64,000 bases of DNA from Dolichospermum sp. DET69 (GTDB lineage: Bacteria > Cyanobacteriota > Cyanobacteriia > Cyanobacteriales > Nostocaceae), in NCBI GenBank assembly GCA_017355425.1, contig CP070233.1, positions 2,769,501-2,833,500 of the forward strand, read 5' to 3'. The notes under the pieces are model-generated. The model was not told the origin of the DNA. It made no database searches and saw only the letters and a program-made list of their open reading frames with translations. The position numbers and the translations under genes were made by a program. Numbering within the stretch: the first letter of the stretch is position 1; each line of letters opens with the position of its first letter. This document shows, one piece after another, positions 18,928-29,071 of the stretch.

Positions 18928-20000
18928 TTTAACATTCTTTGCCAAACGGTAAGCCCTAATAGCAAGATAATACCAACGGCAGTAGTCAGCATTACTGCTA
19001 AACTCATACCCTGTACTCTCATAGCCAGCAAATTACAACCCAAAGTAATTGACCATAAGATAAAAGCCGCATTGCGTTGAGATAGTCCCCAAGCCAACAA
19101 GCGGTGATGGATGTGGTCTTTACCTGGTGTACTCAGAGGGTTTTTCCCTGCCATGAGACGGCGCACAAACACTTGAGTAGTGTCAATAACTGGCAACAGC
19201 AGAAATAAAACTGTAGGGATTAGGGCATAGATTGTATTGAGTTGGAGTTTGCCTAAAATGCTGGTTGCTGCTAAGACATAGCCAAAAAAGTATGCTCCAG
19301 CATCACCCATAATGATCTTTGAAGGATGAAAATTATGGCGTAAAAAGCCCAGTGCCGCCCCTCCCAAAGCCGCTAAAACTAAAGTTGCAGCGGCACGATT
19401 ATCAAACTGGGCAGAAACTCCTAACAAACTGATGGCAGTAATAAAGCTGATGCCACCAGCCAAACCATCCATCCCATCCATGAGGTTAACAGCATTAGTG
19501 ATCCCCACCACCCACAGCACAGTTAAAGCCATAGATAAGAGAGAATCAATGGGTGTACCAAAGGCAACTTTGATGCTAATACCATTACCAACCAGCAAAA
19601 GTGCTGTTGTTACCTGCGCCCATAACCGCACAGATGGAGGTAAGCCAAATTGGTCATCAATAAAGCCCACCAGCACTAAAATTGAACCACCGAGAAGAAT
19701 CGTTAACACCTGAGCCAAAACCCCTTGCAGTTCAATAGGCCGCAAGAGACTAGCTAAAACCAAAGCCGCAATTACCCCTGCGTAGATTGCCAAACCTCCA
19801 GCATTAGGTAAAGGTTCTTGATTCAACCGGCGGGCATTGGGTTGATCTGCCCAACCTACTTCTAAGGCAAATTTGCGAATTGTGGGAATTAAACGCCAGG
19901 TAACAATCAAGGCTAATAGAAACGTGAATACTACAGCTAACCAGCCGGAGCCGCTAGGGTCAGCAATGCCAAGGGATTTAAGGGAGTTTGCTAAGTTCAT
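18852..20000 (-). CDS. MraY/WecA family glycosyl-1-phosphate transferase
   Basis: A polytopic membrane enzyme (382 aa) transferring a sugar-1-phosphate from a UDP-sugar to undecaprenyl phosphate. Visible are VGFIDDQFGLPP (Asp-Asp motif), NLMDGMDGLAGG, the MGDAGAYFFGYVL loop, and the basic HIHHRLLAWGLSQ region of WecA/TagO-like enzymes. About ten hydrophobic segments are present. The last ~24 residues are repeats of (G)NREQGI/T, encoded by the STRR; the natural C-terminus probably ended near QRMLNN. More likely a WecA-type GlcNAc-1-P transferase than MraY, since the HIHHRL motif is of that subgroup. Confidence 0.88.
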   Translation of the reverse strand: MNLANSLKSLGIADPSGSGWLAVVFTFLLALIVTWRLIPTIRKFALEVGWADQPNARRLNQEPLPNAGGLAIYAGVIAALVLASLLRPIELQGVLAQVLTILLGGSILVLVGFIDDQFGLPPSVRLWAQVTTALLLVGNGISIKVAFGTPIDSLLSMALTVLWVVGITNAVNLMDGMDGLAGGISFITAISLLGVSAQFDNRAAATLVLAALGGAALGFLRHNFHPSKIIMGDAGAYFFGYVLAATSILGKLQLNTIYALIPTVLFLLLPVIDTTQVFVRRLMAGKNPLSTPGKDHIHHRLLAWGLSQRNAAFILWSITLGCNLLAMRVQGMSLAVMLTTAVGIILLLGLTVWQRMLNNREQGIGNREQGIGNREQGTGNRE

Positions 20001-20104
20001 CTGCTCCCAATATAATCATTAGTTTTATGGTCAAACATAAGTATCAACTGTTAATATTAATCAATTTTGAGATTTTGATTGTTAATCTAAATTGGGGAAA
20101 GGGA

Positions 20105-20131
20105 TTAGCACTCTTGGTCAGTGAGTGCTAA
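20105..20131. promoter_or_regulatory. CIRCE operator
   Basis: A perfect TTAGCACTC-N9-GAGTGCTAA inverted repeat, 32 bp upstream of groL. CIRCE is the binding site of the HrcA repressor, so heat-shock control of this gene is expected. Confidence 0.96.
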
Positions 20132-20160
20132 ATTGTCTAATGGAAGCAATAGAAAAATAA

Positions 20161-21855
<1,695 letters not shown>

Positions 21856-21889
21856 TTTGCCATTCAACCACATCCATAATTAATGAATT

Positions 21890-21923
21890 ACCCACCCCTG
21901 GAAACAGTAGGGGTGGGTTTTTT
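21890..21923 (+). terminator. Rho-independent terminator of groL
   Basis: Stem ACCCACCCCT / AGGGGTGGGT, loop of nine bases, followed by six T. It begins 34 bp after the groL stop codon. Confidence 0.92.
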
Positions 21924-22054
21924 ATTAATCTAATAGAGTCTTACAGCAAATTGTCATCAAACCTGGAACAAGAACCCCACCCCCAACCCCCTCCCCGCAA
22001 GCGATGAGGGGGCTAAGATGTACATTATATGATTGAAAATCGCTGTAGTTAAAA

Positions 22055-22665
22055 TTAAGATTCTTGAATTTCCTTTTGTAATAAACCAGGAACAGTTAGA
22101 AATTTATCTGTCGGTTGTTCCCACAAGCGAATAATATCAAACTCATGGTAAGTCCTCTCTAATTTAAAACTGTTTTCATTGGCTAATTCTGATCCTGTTT
22201 TTCGCAAATAGACGACTATTTGCCGCATTTGTTTGTGAGGAAAGCGGCGATACACCCTCACCCGATAATCTAACATCCTAAGAGGATGTTTGAAAAGTGG
22301 TATTCCGTAATTTTCATCACATTGCTACCCCCCTTAGTCCCCCCTTGTAAAGGGGGGAAACAATAAAAATCCAGTTCCCTCCCCTTTACAAGGGGAGGGT
22401 TAGGGTGGGGTAAAAAATATTTGATACATCAACCATAACTTTTCAAACACCCTCTAAAGGGCATATCTTCATCTGTGCCGGTTTGAAATTCAGTATGTAG
22501 AACTAATTGATCAGATTGTAATAAAATTAATGAATCGGCTCTAATTGGATCATTTGATAATTCGGTGGGGCTAAGTTCTGTTAATTTGATTGGTGAACCT
22601 AGTAACCATTTGGCTAAGTCTTATTTGAAGTTTTCAGCAAGGAATTTGCAGATGTTGTCATACAT
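22055..22665 (-). pseudogene. Rpn-family nuclease-like gene, broken by a nonsense codon and a MITE
   Basis: The N-terminal part starts at 22665 (MYDNICKFLAENFK), hits an in-frame TAA at 22621-22623, and goes on as DLAKWLLGSPIKLTELSP...HTEFQTGTDEDMP. A 173-bp MITE (22282-22454) then interrupts the frame. The sequence resumes on the other side as RMLDYRVRVYRRFPHKQMRQ and runs to a stop at 22055. Joining across the element restores the usual Rpn order DEDMPFRMLDYRVRVYRRFP. The C-terminal part of the family (about half the usual length) is also missing. Confidence 0.88.
22282..22454. mobile_element. MITE-2 copy, 173 bp, TAA target duplication
   Basis: Ends GAGGATGTTTGAAAAG and CTTTTCAAACACCCTC form imperfect terminal inverted repeats. 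They are flanked by TAA on both sides (22279-22281, 22455-22457). The interior has two GC-rich hairpins (CCCCCCTTGTAAAGGGGGG and CCTCCCCTTTACAAGGGGAGG). It lies inside the Rpn gene remnant, and removing it with one TAA restores the reading frame, which supports the boundaries. Confidence 0.88.
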
Positions 22666-22699
22666 GAGAATTTGAAAAAATGGGATCAGTTATTGTTGA

Positions 22700-22912
22700 T
22701 TAATAATGATTAATTATCGCTATATGTTGCCATTCACTTTCCCAACCTAATTCTAATTCATCAACCAAAGTGCAAGCAGCCGCTAGTGCTTTATCTTGTT
22801 GTTTTTCTTGCCATTGTTTCAAGAGGCTTTCAATCAACGCACTACGGTTTTCAACTTTTTGATCAATGTAATTTACTAGTTCATCTGGCAATGAAATTGA
22901 GATTTTAGCCAT
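22700..22912 (-). CDS. ribbon-helix-helix antitoxin, apparently without its toxin
   Basis: A 70-residue protein with the N-terminal RHH DNA-binding fold ISISLPDELVNYIDQKVE followed by RSALIESLLKQW. Such MazE/CopG-like antitoxins are normally followed by a MazF/PemK toxin. Here the C-terminus ends in an unusual IAIINHY and the next thing downstream is the broken Rpn gene, so the toxin seems lost and the antitoxin tail altered. A palindromic operator lies just upstream. Confidence 0.8.
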   Translation of the reverse strand: MAKISISLPDELVNYIDQKVENRSALIESLLKQWQEKQQDKALAAACTLVDELELGWESEWQHIAIINHY

Positions 22913-22927
22913 ATATTACCCAAGGTC

Positions 22928-22943
22928 ATACTATAAGTAGTAT
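22928..22943. promoter_or_regulatory. probable operator of the RHH antitoxin gene
   Basis: Perfect inverted repeat ATACTA-TAAG-TAGTAT, 16 bp upstream of the antitoxin ATG. RHH antitoxins typically bind such palindromes to repress themselves. Confidence 0.5.
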
Positions 22944-23191
22944 AGCTTGATTTTGATATTTTTAATCTAGTTTAGAATATGGAATTTGATTTTGATTTAG
23001 TTCGGGTGGTAATCCTCCCGTAAGATTAATTTTTCTATATGTATCCGTCATGGTTATATTTCTATATCTTCTCTTATTTACATGATAGTTGGTGATGGTA
23101 GTATGATGTATACTATATGTTATGCTTGTTTTTGTCTACGACTCCCGTAAGGGATATGTTTCTCAACTCAACCTACTGAAAATGTGAAGAT

Positions 23192-26100
23192 ATGAGTCAG
23201 CAAGTTTCTAAAGCTTTATTTCAGAAAAAGGTGTTAAAAAATGCCTTGGTTAATTTTAAGTTTCCTTCAGATTTAGAAGCACGTCACCAAATTATTACAA
23301 AATGGGTTGAGGCTTTAAATTCAGGGACTCTTAACCAAGAAAAAGAGGTTGCTTTACATGGTGATTTTCTCAAAGATATATTTCAAGATGTTTTAGGTTA
23401 TTCTTCCATTATTGCAGGTGGTGGTAAACTTTGGGAAATTAATGCTGAACAAACTATTGCTAATGGTAGGGGTTATGCTGATGCTGCTTTGGGATTATTT
23501 ACCGCAACGGAAAATAACAAGAGAAAGGTACAGGATAAAGTTGTTGCACCAATTGAGTTAAAAGGTACAAAAGATGATTTAGATAGACCCGCACCAGGCA
23601 GAAAAGAATCCGCAGTTGAACAAGGTTGGCGTTATGCTAATTATACACCTGATTGTCATTGGATTATTATTTCTAATTATCGAGAATTGCGATTATATCA
23701 TACTAATAAGACTCCGGCTTATTATGAAAAGTTTTTATTAGTTGATTTGGTAGATTTAGAGGAATTTAAAAGATTTTATTTTCTGCTTTGTCGAGAAAAC
23801 TTTTTACCAGTTAAAGATGTATCTAAAATTGATACATTGTTAGTAACTTCTGAAGAAGCACAAGAGGACATTACTAAACAACTTTATGAAGAATATAAAC
23901 AAGTTAGATTAAGTATAGTTAAAGATTTTTGGTTTCGCTTTGGGAGTAAGTTGAATATTCCTAATCCTGACCAAGTGTTAATTGAAAAAGCACAAAAGAC
24001 ATTAGACAGAATTTTATTTATTGCTTTTTGTGAAGATAGAGGATTATTACCAGAAAAGACAATTGCTAAAGCTCATGATAGCAAAAATGCTTATAATCCT
24101 CGGTCAATTTGGGAAAATTATCAAGCTGTTTTTCGCTGGGTTGATCAAGGTAATGAAGATCCACCAATTCCCGGTTATAATGGTGGTTTATTTAAACATG
24201 ATCCAATTTTAGATGAACAATTAAATATTCCAGATCCTTTATGTAAGCAACTTAAAGAACTAACGCGCTTTGATTTTGATTCGGAAGTTTCTGTAGATAT
24301 TTTGGGGCGGATTTTTGAACAATCAATTACAGATTTAGAAGAATTAAAAGCGGATGTTGCTAAACAGAAATTTGATAAAAAACAAGGTAAACGGAAAAAA
24401 TTAGGCGTATTTTACACTCCTGCTTATATTACTCAATATATTGTCGAAGTTGCGATTGGTGGATATTTACAAAAACGTGAAGATGACTTAAGACAAAAGC
24501 TTAAATTAGAGGAATTTGCAGATACACCCCAAAGCCAAAAAAAAGAAATTGAATTTTGGGAAAGTTACAGAGATGAAGTATTAGTAAAAACGCGAGTTGT
24601 TGATCCTGCTTGCGGTTCTGGTGCGTTTTTAATTGCGGCTTTTGATTATTTTGTAAGTCAGTATCAACGAGTTAATGATAATTTGCGATTTCTGAAACAT
24701 CAAATTACAGAAAATATTGAATTAGATAAAACTATTCTCAGTAATAATCTGTTTGGGGTGGATTTATCGCCAGAGTCGGTAGAAATTACTAAGTTATCTT
24801 TGTGGTTGAAAACTGCAACTCAGGGAAAAACTTTAACTTATTTGGATGATAATATTAAAATCGGTAATTCTATAATTGCTGATTTGCAATTTACAGATTT
24901 ACCTTTTGTTTGGGAAAGTGAATTTTCTCAAGTGTTTAGTGAAGGTGGTTTTGATGTGGTAATTGGAAATCCTCCTTATATTCGTCAACTTTTATTATCT
25001 GATATAAAATCTTATTTACAAGAAAAATATAGATGCTATCATGGGTCGGCTGACTTGTATGTTTATTTCTATGAGAAAGGTTTAAATCTTCTGAAATCGG
25101 AAGGAATACTTTCTTATATTGTGACTAATAAATGGTTGCGTTCTGGTTATGGTGAACCTTTACGACGCTTCTTTTCTCAGTCAAGTGTGTTTGAACAAAT
25201 TATTGATTTTGGACACGCACCAATTTTTGAAGACGCTGATACTTTTCCCTGTATTATCGCAGCGAGGAAAATCACCCCACCCCAACCCTCCCCGCAAGCG
25301 AGGAGGGAGGAAGAGAAGGTTTTAGTTTGTGCTGTTCCCCGTGAGGAATTGAAAAATATTAATCTCACTCAATATGTGCAGAATCAAGACAACAGTTACA
25401 CTATTTATTGGTCACGTTTTACTGCTAATGCTTGGAGTTTAGAACCTCCTGCGATTGATGATTTAATGCGGAAAATTCAACGGGTAGGAGTTCCGTTAAA
25501 GGAGTTTGCTGGAGTTAAACCTTATCGGGGAATACTTACAGGTTTTAATGAGGCGTTTTTAATAGATGAAGCTACTAAGAATAAGCTAGTTCAAGCTAAT
25601 CCGAAATGTGCGGAAATTATTAAACCTTATTTAAGAGGTCAAGATATAAAAAGATGGGTTTCTCAATGGGAAAATTTATGGATTATTTTTACTCGTCGTG
25701 GAATTGATATTGATGCTTATCCTACTATTAAAAATTATCTTAGTCAGTATCAAAAGCAATTAGAACCTCGTCCTAAAAATTGGAATACAAATAAAGATGG
25801 TAATTGGGAAGGACGAAAACCAGGTGTTTATAAGTGGTATGAGATTCAGGATAGTGTTGATTATTGGCAATTATTTGAACAGCCAAAAATTATTTGGAAA
25901 GACTTATCTACATATTCAGAGTTTTGTTTTGATAATAGTGGTATTTTTACTAATGACTTGTGTTTTATTTTTAGTTCAAGTGATCTTTGGATATTAGCAG
26001 TTCTGAATTCTCCTGTAATGTGGTACTACTTGTCTCGCACTACAATTCATGGACTTAATGAAACACTTAGGTTAAAAAACATTTATACAGAAAATATTCC

Positions 26101-26548
26101 TATTGCAAAACCTACAGAAGAAATTCGCGCAGAAGTAGAAGCAATTGTCATGCGGTTAATTGAAATTACCAAACTCAACGGACAAGTTTATAAAGATGTT
26201 CTCGACTGGTTGCAAGTAGAATACAAAATTGAGAAACTGGGAAATAAACTAGAAGATTTCGCAACTTTAGAATTTACAGACTTTGTAGAGGAAGTTAGAA
26301 AAAGAATGCCAAAACCAAAAACTGCTAAAAAAGCTTCAGATCCTTTAAGTATACCAGCATTTACAGCTTTACGTAAAGCACATAATGATTATGTTCCCGA
26401 AATTAAAAGCCGGAAAAATGAAGCTTTAAAATTAGAATATCGTCTTTCTGATTTAGTTAATCAAGCTTATCAAATCACACCGGAAGAAATTGATTTAATG
26501 TGGAAAACAGCACCACCAAGAATGCCGATTTCCAGAGTTGATAAGTAA
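23192..26548 (+). CDS. Eco57I-like fused restriction-modification protein (type IIG-like)
   Basis: An 1118-residue single-chain enzyme. N-terminal nuclease-like part: GYADAALGLF (Asp ~96) and VVAPIELKG (ExK ~121-123), a PD-(D/E)XK core. Then a helical linker, and an N6-adenine methyltransferase with the SAM motif DPACGSGAFLIA (~471) and catalytic NPPYIRQ (~592). The C-terminal ~400 residues should hold target recognition. No separate methylase or specificity gene lies nearby, as expected for type IIG. Residues ~694-709 (TPPQPSPQARREEE) are encoded by a dispersed repeat inserted in frame. An in-frame gene of full length suggests it may still work. Confidence 0.9.
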   Translation: MSQQVSKALFQKKVLKNALVNFKFPSDLEARHQIITKWVEALNSGTLNQEKEVALHGDFLKDIFQDVLGYSSIIAGGGKLWEINAEQTIANGRGYADAALGLFTATENNKRKVQDKVVAPIELKGTKDDLDRPAPGRKESAVEQGWRYANYTPDCHWIIISNYRELRLYHTNKTPAYYEKFLLVDLVDLEEFKRFYFLLCRENFLPVKDVSKIDTLLVTSEEAQEDITKQLYEEYKQVRLSIVKDFWFRFGSKLNIPNPDQVLIEKAQKTLDRILFIAFCEDRGLLPEKTIAKAHDSKNAYNPRSIWENYQAVFRWVDQGNEDPPIPGYNGGLFKHDPILDEQLNIPDPLCKQLKELTRFDFDSEVSVDILGRIFEQSITDLEELKADVAKQKFDKKQGKRKKLGVFYTPAYITQYIVEVAIGGYLQKREDDLRQKLKLEEFADTPQSQKKEIEFWESYRDEVLVKTRVVDPACGSGAFLIAAFDYFVSQYQRVNDNLRFLKHQITENIELDKTILSNNLFGVDLSPESVEITKLSLWLKTATQGKTLTYLDDNIKIGNSIIADLQFTDLPFVWESEFSQVFSEGGFDVVIGNPPYIRQLLLSDIKSYLQEKYRCYHGSADLYVYFYEKGLNLLKSEGILSYIVTNKWLRSGYGEPLRRFFSQSSVFEQIIDFGHAPIFEDADTFPCIIAARKITPPQPSPQARREEEKVLVCAVPREELKNINLTQYVQNQDNSYTIYWSRFTANAWSLEPPAIDDLMRKIQRVGVPLKEFAGVKPYRGILTGFNEAFLIDEATKNKLVQANPKCAEIIKPYLRGQDIKRWVSQWENLWIIFTRRGIDIDAYPTIKNYLSQYQKQLEPRPKNWNTNKDGNWEGRKPGVYKWYEIQDSVDYWQLFEQPKIIWKDLSTYSEFCFDNSGIFTNDLCFIFSSSDLWILAVLNSPVMWYYLSRTTIHGLNETLRLKNIYTENIPIAKPTEEIRAEVEAIVMRLIEITKLNGQVYKDVLDWLQVEYKIEKLGNKLEDFATLEFTDFVEEVRKRMPKPKTAKKASDPLSIPAFTALRKAHNDYVPEIKSRKNEALKLEYRLSDLVNQAYQITPEEIDLMWKTAPPRMPISRVDK
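25273..25319 (+). repeat. dispersed repeat inserted in frame into the restriction-modification gene
   Basis: The segment with CCCCACCCCAACCCTCCCCG followed by CAAGCGAGGAGGGAGG is GC-rich, unlike its AT-rich surroundings. It closely resembles the non-coding repeat at 21990-22015 (CCCCCTCCCCGCAAGCGATG then AGGGGG). Its in-frame translation interrupts an otherwise natural ARKI...VLVCAVPREEL sequence. Confidence 0.8.
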
Positions 26549-26574
26549 TAGAACTGGAAAGAATTAGATACCCA

Positions 26575-26604
26575 ACTCCCCCACTTATCAAAGAAGTCGG
26601 GGAT
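26575..26604. repeat. imperfect copy of the GATCCCCGACTTC hairpin repeat
   Basis: ACTCCCCCACTTATCAAAGA followed by AGTCGGGGATTT, then T-rich sequence, 27 bp after the restriction-modification stop codon. It could act as a terminator here. Confidence 0.6.
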
Positions 26605-26679
26605 TTATTTTATTTTCTACAGACTTAGAGTTAAAATAAGATTATTAATAACCCATCCAAACAAGATTGCAAAAATATC

Positions 26680-27129
26680 ATGGTTTCTATTTCCAAGACA
26701 GCAATCCGGTTGTATGATACTGATTTCGTAACATGGACACAGCAAACCGCTGAGTTAATCCGTGCTGGAAAATGGAATGGGGTAGATTGGGAAGCGGTTG
26801 TTGAGGAGATTGAAAGCTTGGGAAGGTCAGAGCGAAGAGAGTTAAAAAGCCGATTGGAGGTATTGTTACAGCATTTGCTAAAATGGCAATATCAGCCCGG
26901 TTTGCGAAGTGGCTCTTGGCAAAATACAATTACAGAACAACGAAACCGTATTGAAGATTTACTCCAAGATAGTCCCAGTCTTAATCCCTATTTAGAAGAA
27001 GTTTTAGTTGAGTGCTACCGCAGAGGAAAAAAACTCGCAACTAACGAAACTGGAATTTCTCAAAATACCTTTCCAACAGATTTACCTTACACTATCACTC
27101 AAATTCTAGATATAGAATTTTTACCATAA
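26680..27129 (+). CDS. DUF29 family protein (copy 3)
   Basis: A 149-residue DUF29 protein: LYDTDFVTWTQQTAELIRAG, WEAVVEEIESLGRSERRELK, LLKWQYQP, WQNTITEQRNRIEDLL, and FPTDLPYTITQILDIEFLP at the C-terminus. Function is unknown. The last ~60 bases of the gene, and the neighbouring phosphatase 3' end, are repeated beyond a small cargo gene (27621-27778), the same architecture as at DUF29 copy 2. Confidence 0.9.
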   Translation: MVSISKTAIRLYDTDFVTWTQQTAELIRAGKWNGVDWEAVVEEIESLGRSERRELKSRLEVLLQHLLKWQYQPGLRSGSWQNTITEQRNRIEDLLQDSPSLNPYLEEVLVECYRRGKKLATNETGISQNTFPTDLPYTITQILDIEFLP

Positions 27130-27226
27130 ACCATCACACAATTTGCAAAACAACTAATGTCATATCATCAGTATTTTGCCGCTCAGAACCGATAAATTGC
27201 TCAACTTGATCAAATAGATATTCCAC
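27068..27226. repeat. left copy of duplicated DUF29-phosphatase junction
   Basis: Matches 27621-27778. The phosphatase part (27134-27226) differs from the intact gene end at about five of 93 positions by eye; the DUF29 part is more diverged. The match stops abruptly at TTCCAC (27226 and 27778). Confidence 0.9.
27134..27226 (-). pseudogene. 3' fragment of the SpoIIE phosphatase gene
   Basis: Corresponds to the last ~30 codons of the intact gene at 27686 (VEYLFDQVEQFIGSERQNTD then DMTLVV region). It lies directly after DUF29 copy 3, in the same convergent orientation as the intact gene has to the DUF29 remnant at 27621. Confidence 0.85.
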
Positions 27227-27267
27227 TTCAAAAAATAATTGTTTTCCATCGCCAAAATAACCCTCGA

Positions 27268-27579
27268 TCATATTCTACCAACTGCTCCAATTTCATTCAA
27301 CCGAAACATACAATGTACAGCATGAGGATGTTTATCGCGTGCTTGTTGACTAGCAACTTCCTTATCTTGATCAAAGAAATAATCACCACTATCCGGTTCT
27401 ACGGCAATATACCAATTATAATGTTCCTTCATTAACTCAGGACGGACACGCTCAAAAATTGCTCGACAACGTTTATGAAAAGCTTCTTTTTCCGCTTTAC
27501 GTTTAGCTAGTTCTTCCGGTGATAATGTCAACTCAGGAAAGATTCTGCCTCTTCTTCTGGGTGGTTGTGATGTTAACAT
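27268..27579 (-). CDS. small hypothetical protein, possibly DUF5678-like (cargo between junction repeats)
   Basis: A 103-residue protein. The N-terminus is basic (RRRGRIFPELTLSPEELAKR), followed by a charged helix and a C-terminal beta-rich part YNWYIAVEPDSGDYFFDQDK and AVHCMFRLNEIGAVGRI. The C-terminal half recalls DUF5678-like proteins, which in cyanobacteria I associate with a neighbouring retropepsin-like protease gene; none is here. The gene sits between the two junction repeats, in the position the toxin-antitoxin pair has at the fabG locus. Function is unknown. Confidence 0.65.
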   Translation of the reverse strand: MLTSQPPRRRGRIFPELTLSPEELAKRKAEKEAFHKRCRAIFERVRPELMKEHYNWYIAVEPDSGDYFFDQDKEVASQQARDKHPHAVHCMFRLNEIGAVGRI

Positions 27580-27620
27580 ATTTGTAAACTCGCTTTTGAC
27601 AATTAACTATTTTAATAGTA

Positions 27621-27683
27621 ACATTTCCAGCAGATTTACCTGACACTGTTAATCAAATTATAGATATAGAATATTTGCGATAA
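27621..27683 (+). pseudogene. DUF29 C-terminal fragment (right junction repeat)
   Basis: Reads TFPADLPDTVNQIIDIEYLR-stop, the last 20 residues of a DUF29 protein, similar to TFPTDLPYTITQILDIEFLP of copy 3. There is no start or upstream part. It ends 3 bp before the phosphatase stop, so the ancestral convergent DUF29-phosphatase junction is preserved here. Confidence 0.88.
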
Positions 27684-27685
27684 AA

Positions 27686-29071
27686 TCACACAATTTGTAA
27701 AACCACCAACGTCATATCATCAGTATTTTGCCGCTCAGAACCGATAAATTGCTCCACTTGATCAAATAGATATTCCACAATTTCCTGGGGACTATTACAA
27801 TACTTACAAGCTGTGCGGAAAGAGGTAACAAAATTATCTTCATCAAAGCGATCGCCACCAGCCGCCGCCGCATCAGTTAAACCATCAGTATAATAAATAA
27901 CTGTATCCCCAGATTCTAACTGTGCCTGAGCATCTTCATATTCACTATTAGCATCTAACCCAATTAACATCCCCAAAGTATCCAACTGGCTTACAGTTTT
28001 TGTAGCTGCGTGCCACCACAAAGGCGGATTATGGGCGGCATTACTATAAGATAAAATCCGCGTTTGTGGGTCATATTCTGAATAAAACATAGTTACAAAG
28101 CGGTGGGAATTTTCCAAATCCGCATACATAACCCGATTCAAATTTTGCAAAATTCCTGCTGGGGAATTACCATGCAATACTTCACCCCGGAGCATTCCCC
28201 GCAGCATCGTCATAATTAAACCAGCGGGAACACCTTTTCCCATGACATCCCCAATTACCAAACCCCAACTAGCATTTTCTGTAGATTCTTGAAGCTGGGA
28301 TTTTAACTGGTTTTGACTAGTAGGAATAAAATCATAGTAGTCACCACCAACCTGATTAGCCGGTTTACAACGGGCTGCTAAAGATAAACCAGGAATATTT
28401 GGACATTGACGCGGTAAAAGTCGGCGTTGAATTTCCGCACCAATTTCTAATTCTTGGTCTAAACGTTCTTTTTTTCTTAACTCTACAGATAGTTCATCAT
28501 TATCAATAGCAACTGCTGTTTGGTCTGCCACTAACCGCACTAATTTCTGTCTAGTTTCTGTCCAACTATATTCAGGATCACGACTCAAAACATACAGCCA
28601 ACCCCGTTCTGTATGCTTGACTAAAATAGCTGTCCCAAAGATTTGTACATCTGGACCTAAAATAGCGTGCATCTGGTCATCTAAAATACCTGTAGAAATA
28701 GCAGCAGGCCCTGAGTTAGCCAAAAGAGTAACTTGACTACTAGCAGTTTCTAAGGCTTTTCTAATATTTTTTCTTTGCTGACTATCTTGCCAATGTAGTT
28801 GTTCTAATCTAATTTGTCCATTGGGTTTATAAAGAAAAAGTGCGCTACCTTCCGCATCTGTCACTCTGGTAGCCATGAGAGGAATCAATTCCAAAAACTG
28901 ATTTAAATTATTAAAACTTCTCAGAGCAAACCCCAAAGAACTTAGCAAGTCTTGAATTTTATTTTGTTCTCTGTGCAGCCTGGACACAAGTTCCTTAAGT
29001 GCCACCACAGGAGTGACATCTGTAGTGACGCTGCTATTACTATCAGTAGAATGAGGGGGAAATTGTGACAC
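27686..29071 (-). CDS. SpoIIE/RsbU-type PP2C serine phosphatase with GAF domain
   Basis: A 461-residue protein. Residues ~45-195 form a GAF-like sensor domain (GSALFLYKPNGQIRLEQL, LVADQTAVAIDN). Residues ~210-460 are a PP2C-type SpoIIE domain: ARCKPANQVGGDYYDF, GDVMGKGVPAGLIMTMLRGM, TMFYSEYD and YYTDGLTDA. The expected role is to dephosphorylate an anti-sigma-antagonist or other partner. The start is a GTG at 29071; no upstream ATG is in frame nearby. It lies downstream of ftsY on the same strand, but 1.2 kb of MITE-rich sequence separates them. Confidence 0.9.
   Translation of the reverse strand: MSQFPPHSTDSNSSVTTDVTPVVALKELVSRLHREQNKIQDLLSSLGFALRSFNNLNQFLELIPLMATRVTDAEGSALFLYKPNGQIRLEQLHWQDSQQRKNIRKALETASSQVTLLANSGPAAISTGILDDQMHAILGPDVQIFGTAILVKHTERGWLYVLSRDPEYSWTETRQKLVRLVADQTAVAIDNDELSVELRKKERLDQELEIGAEIQRRLLPRQCPNIPGLSLAARCKPANQVGGDYYDFIPTSQNQLKSQLQESTENASWGLVIGDVMGKGVPAGLIMTMLRGMLRGEVLHGNSPAGILQNLNRVMYADLENSHRFVTMFYSEYDPQTRILSYSNAAHNPPLWWHAATKTVSQLDTLGMLIGLDANSEYEDAQAQLESGDTVIYYTDGLTDAAAAGGDRFDEDNFVTSFRTACKYCNSPQEIVEYLFDQVEQFIGSERQNTDDMTLVVLQIV

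Noticed and set aside
18820-19080. Plus-strand frame with IPYSLFPVPCSL repeats
   Set aside because: It is the STRR read on the other strand from the transferase gene.
22621-22623. Possible sequencing error explaining the Rpn stop codon
   Set aside because: The MITE in the same gene independently shows the gene is broken, so the stop needs no special explanation.
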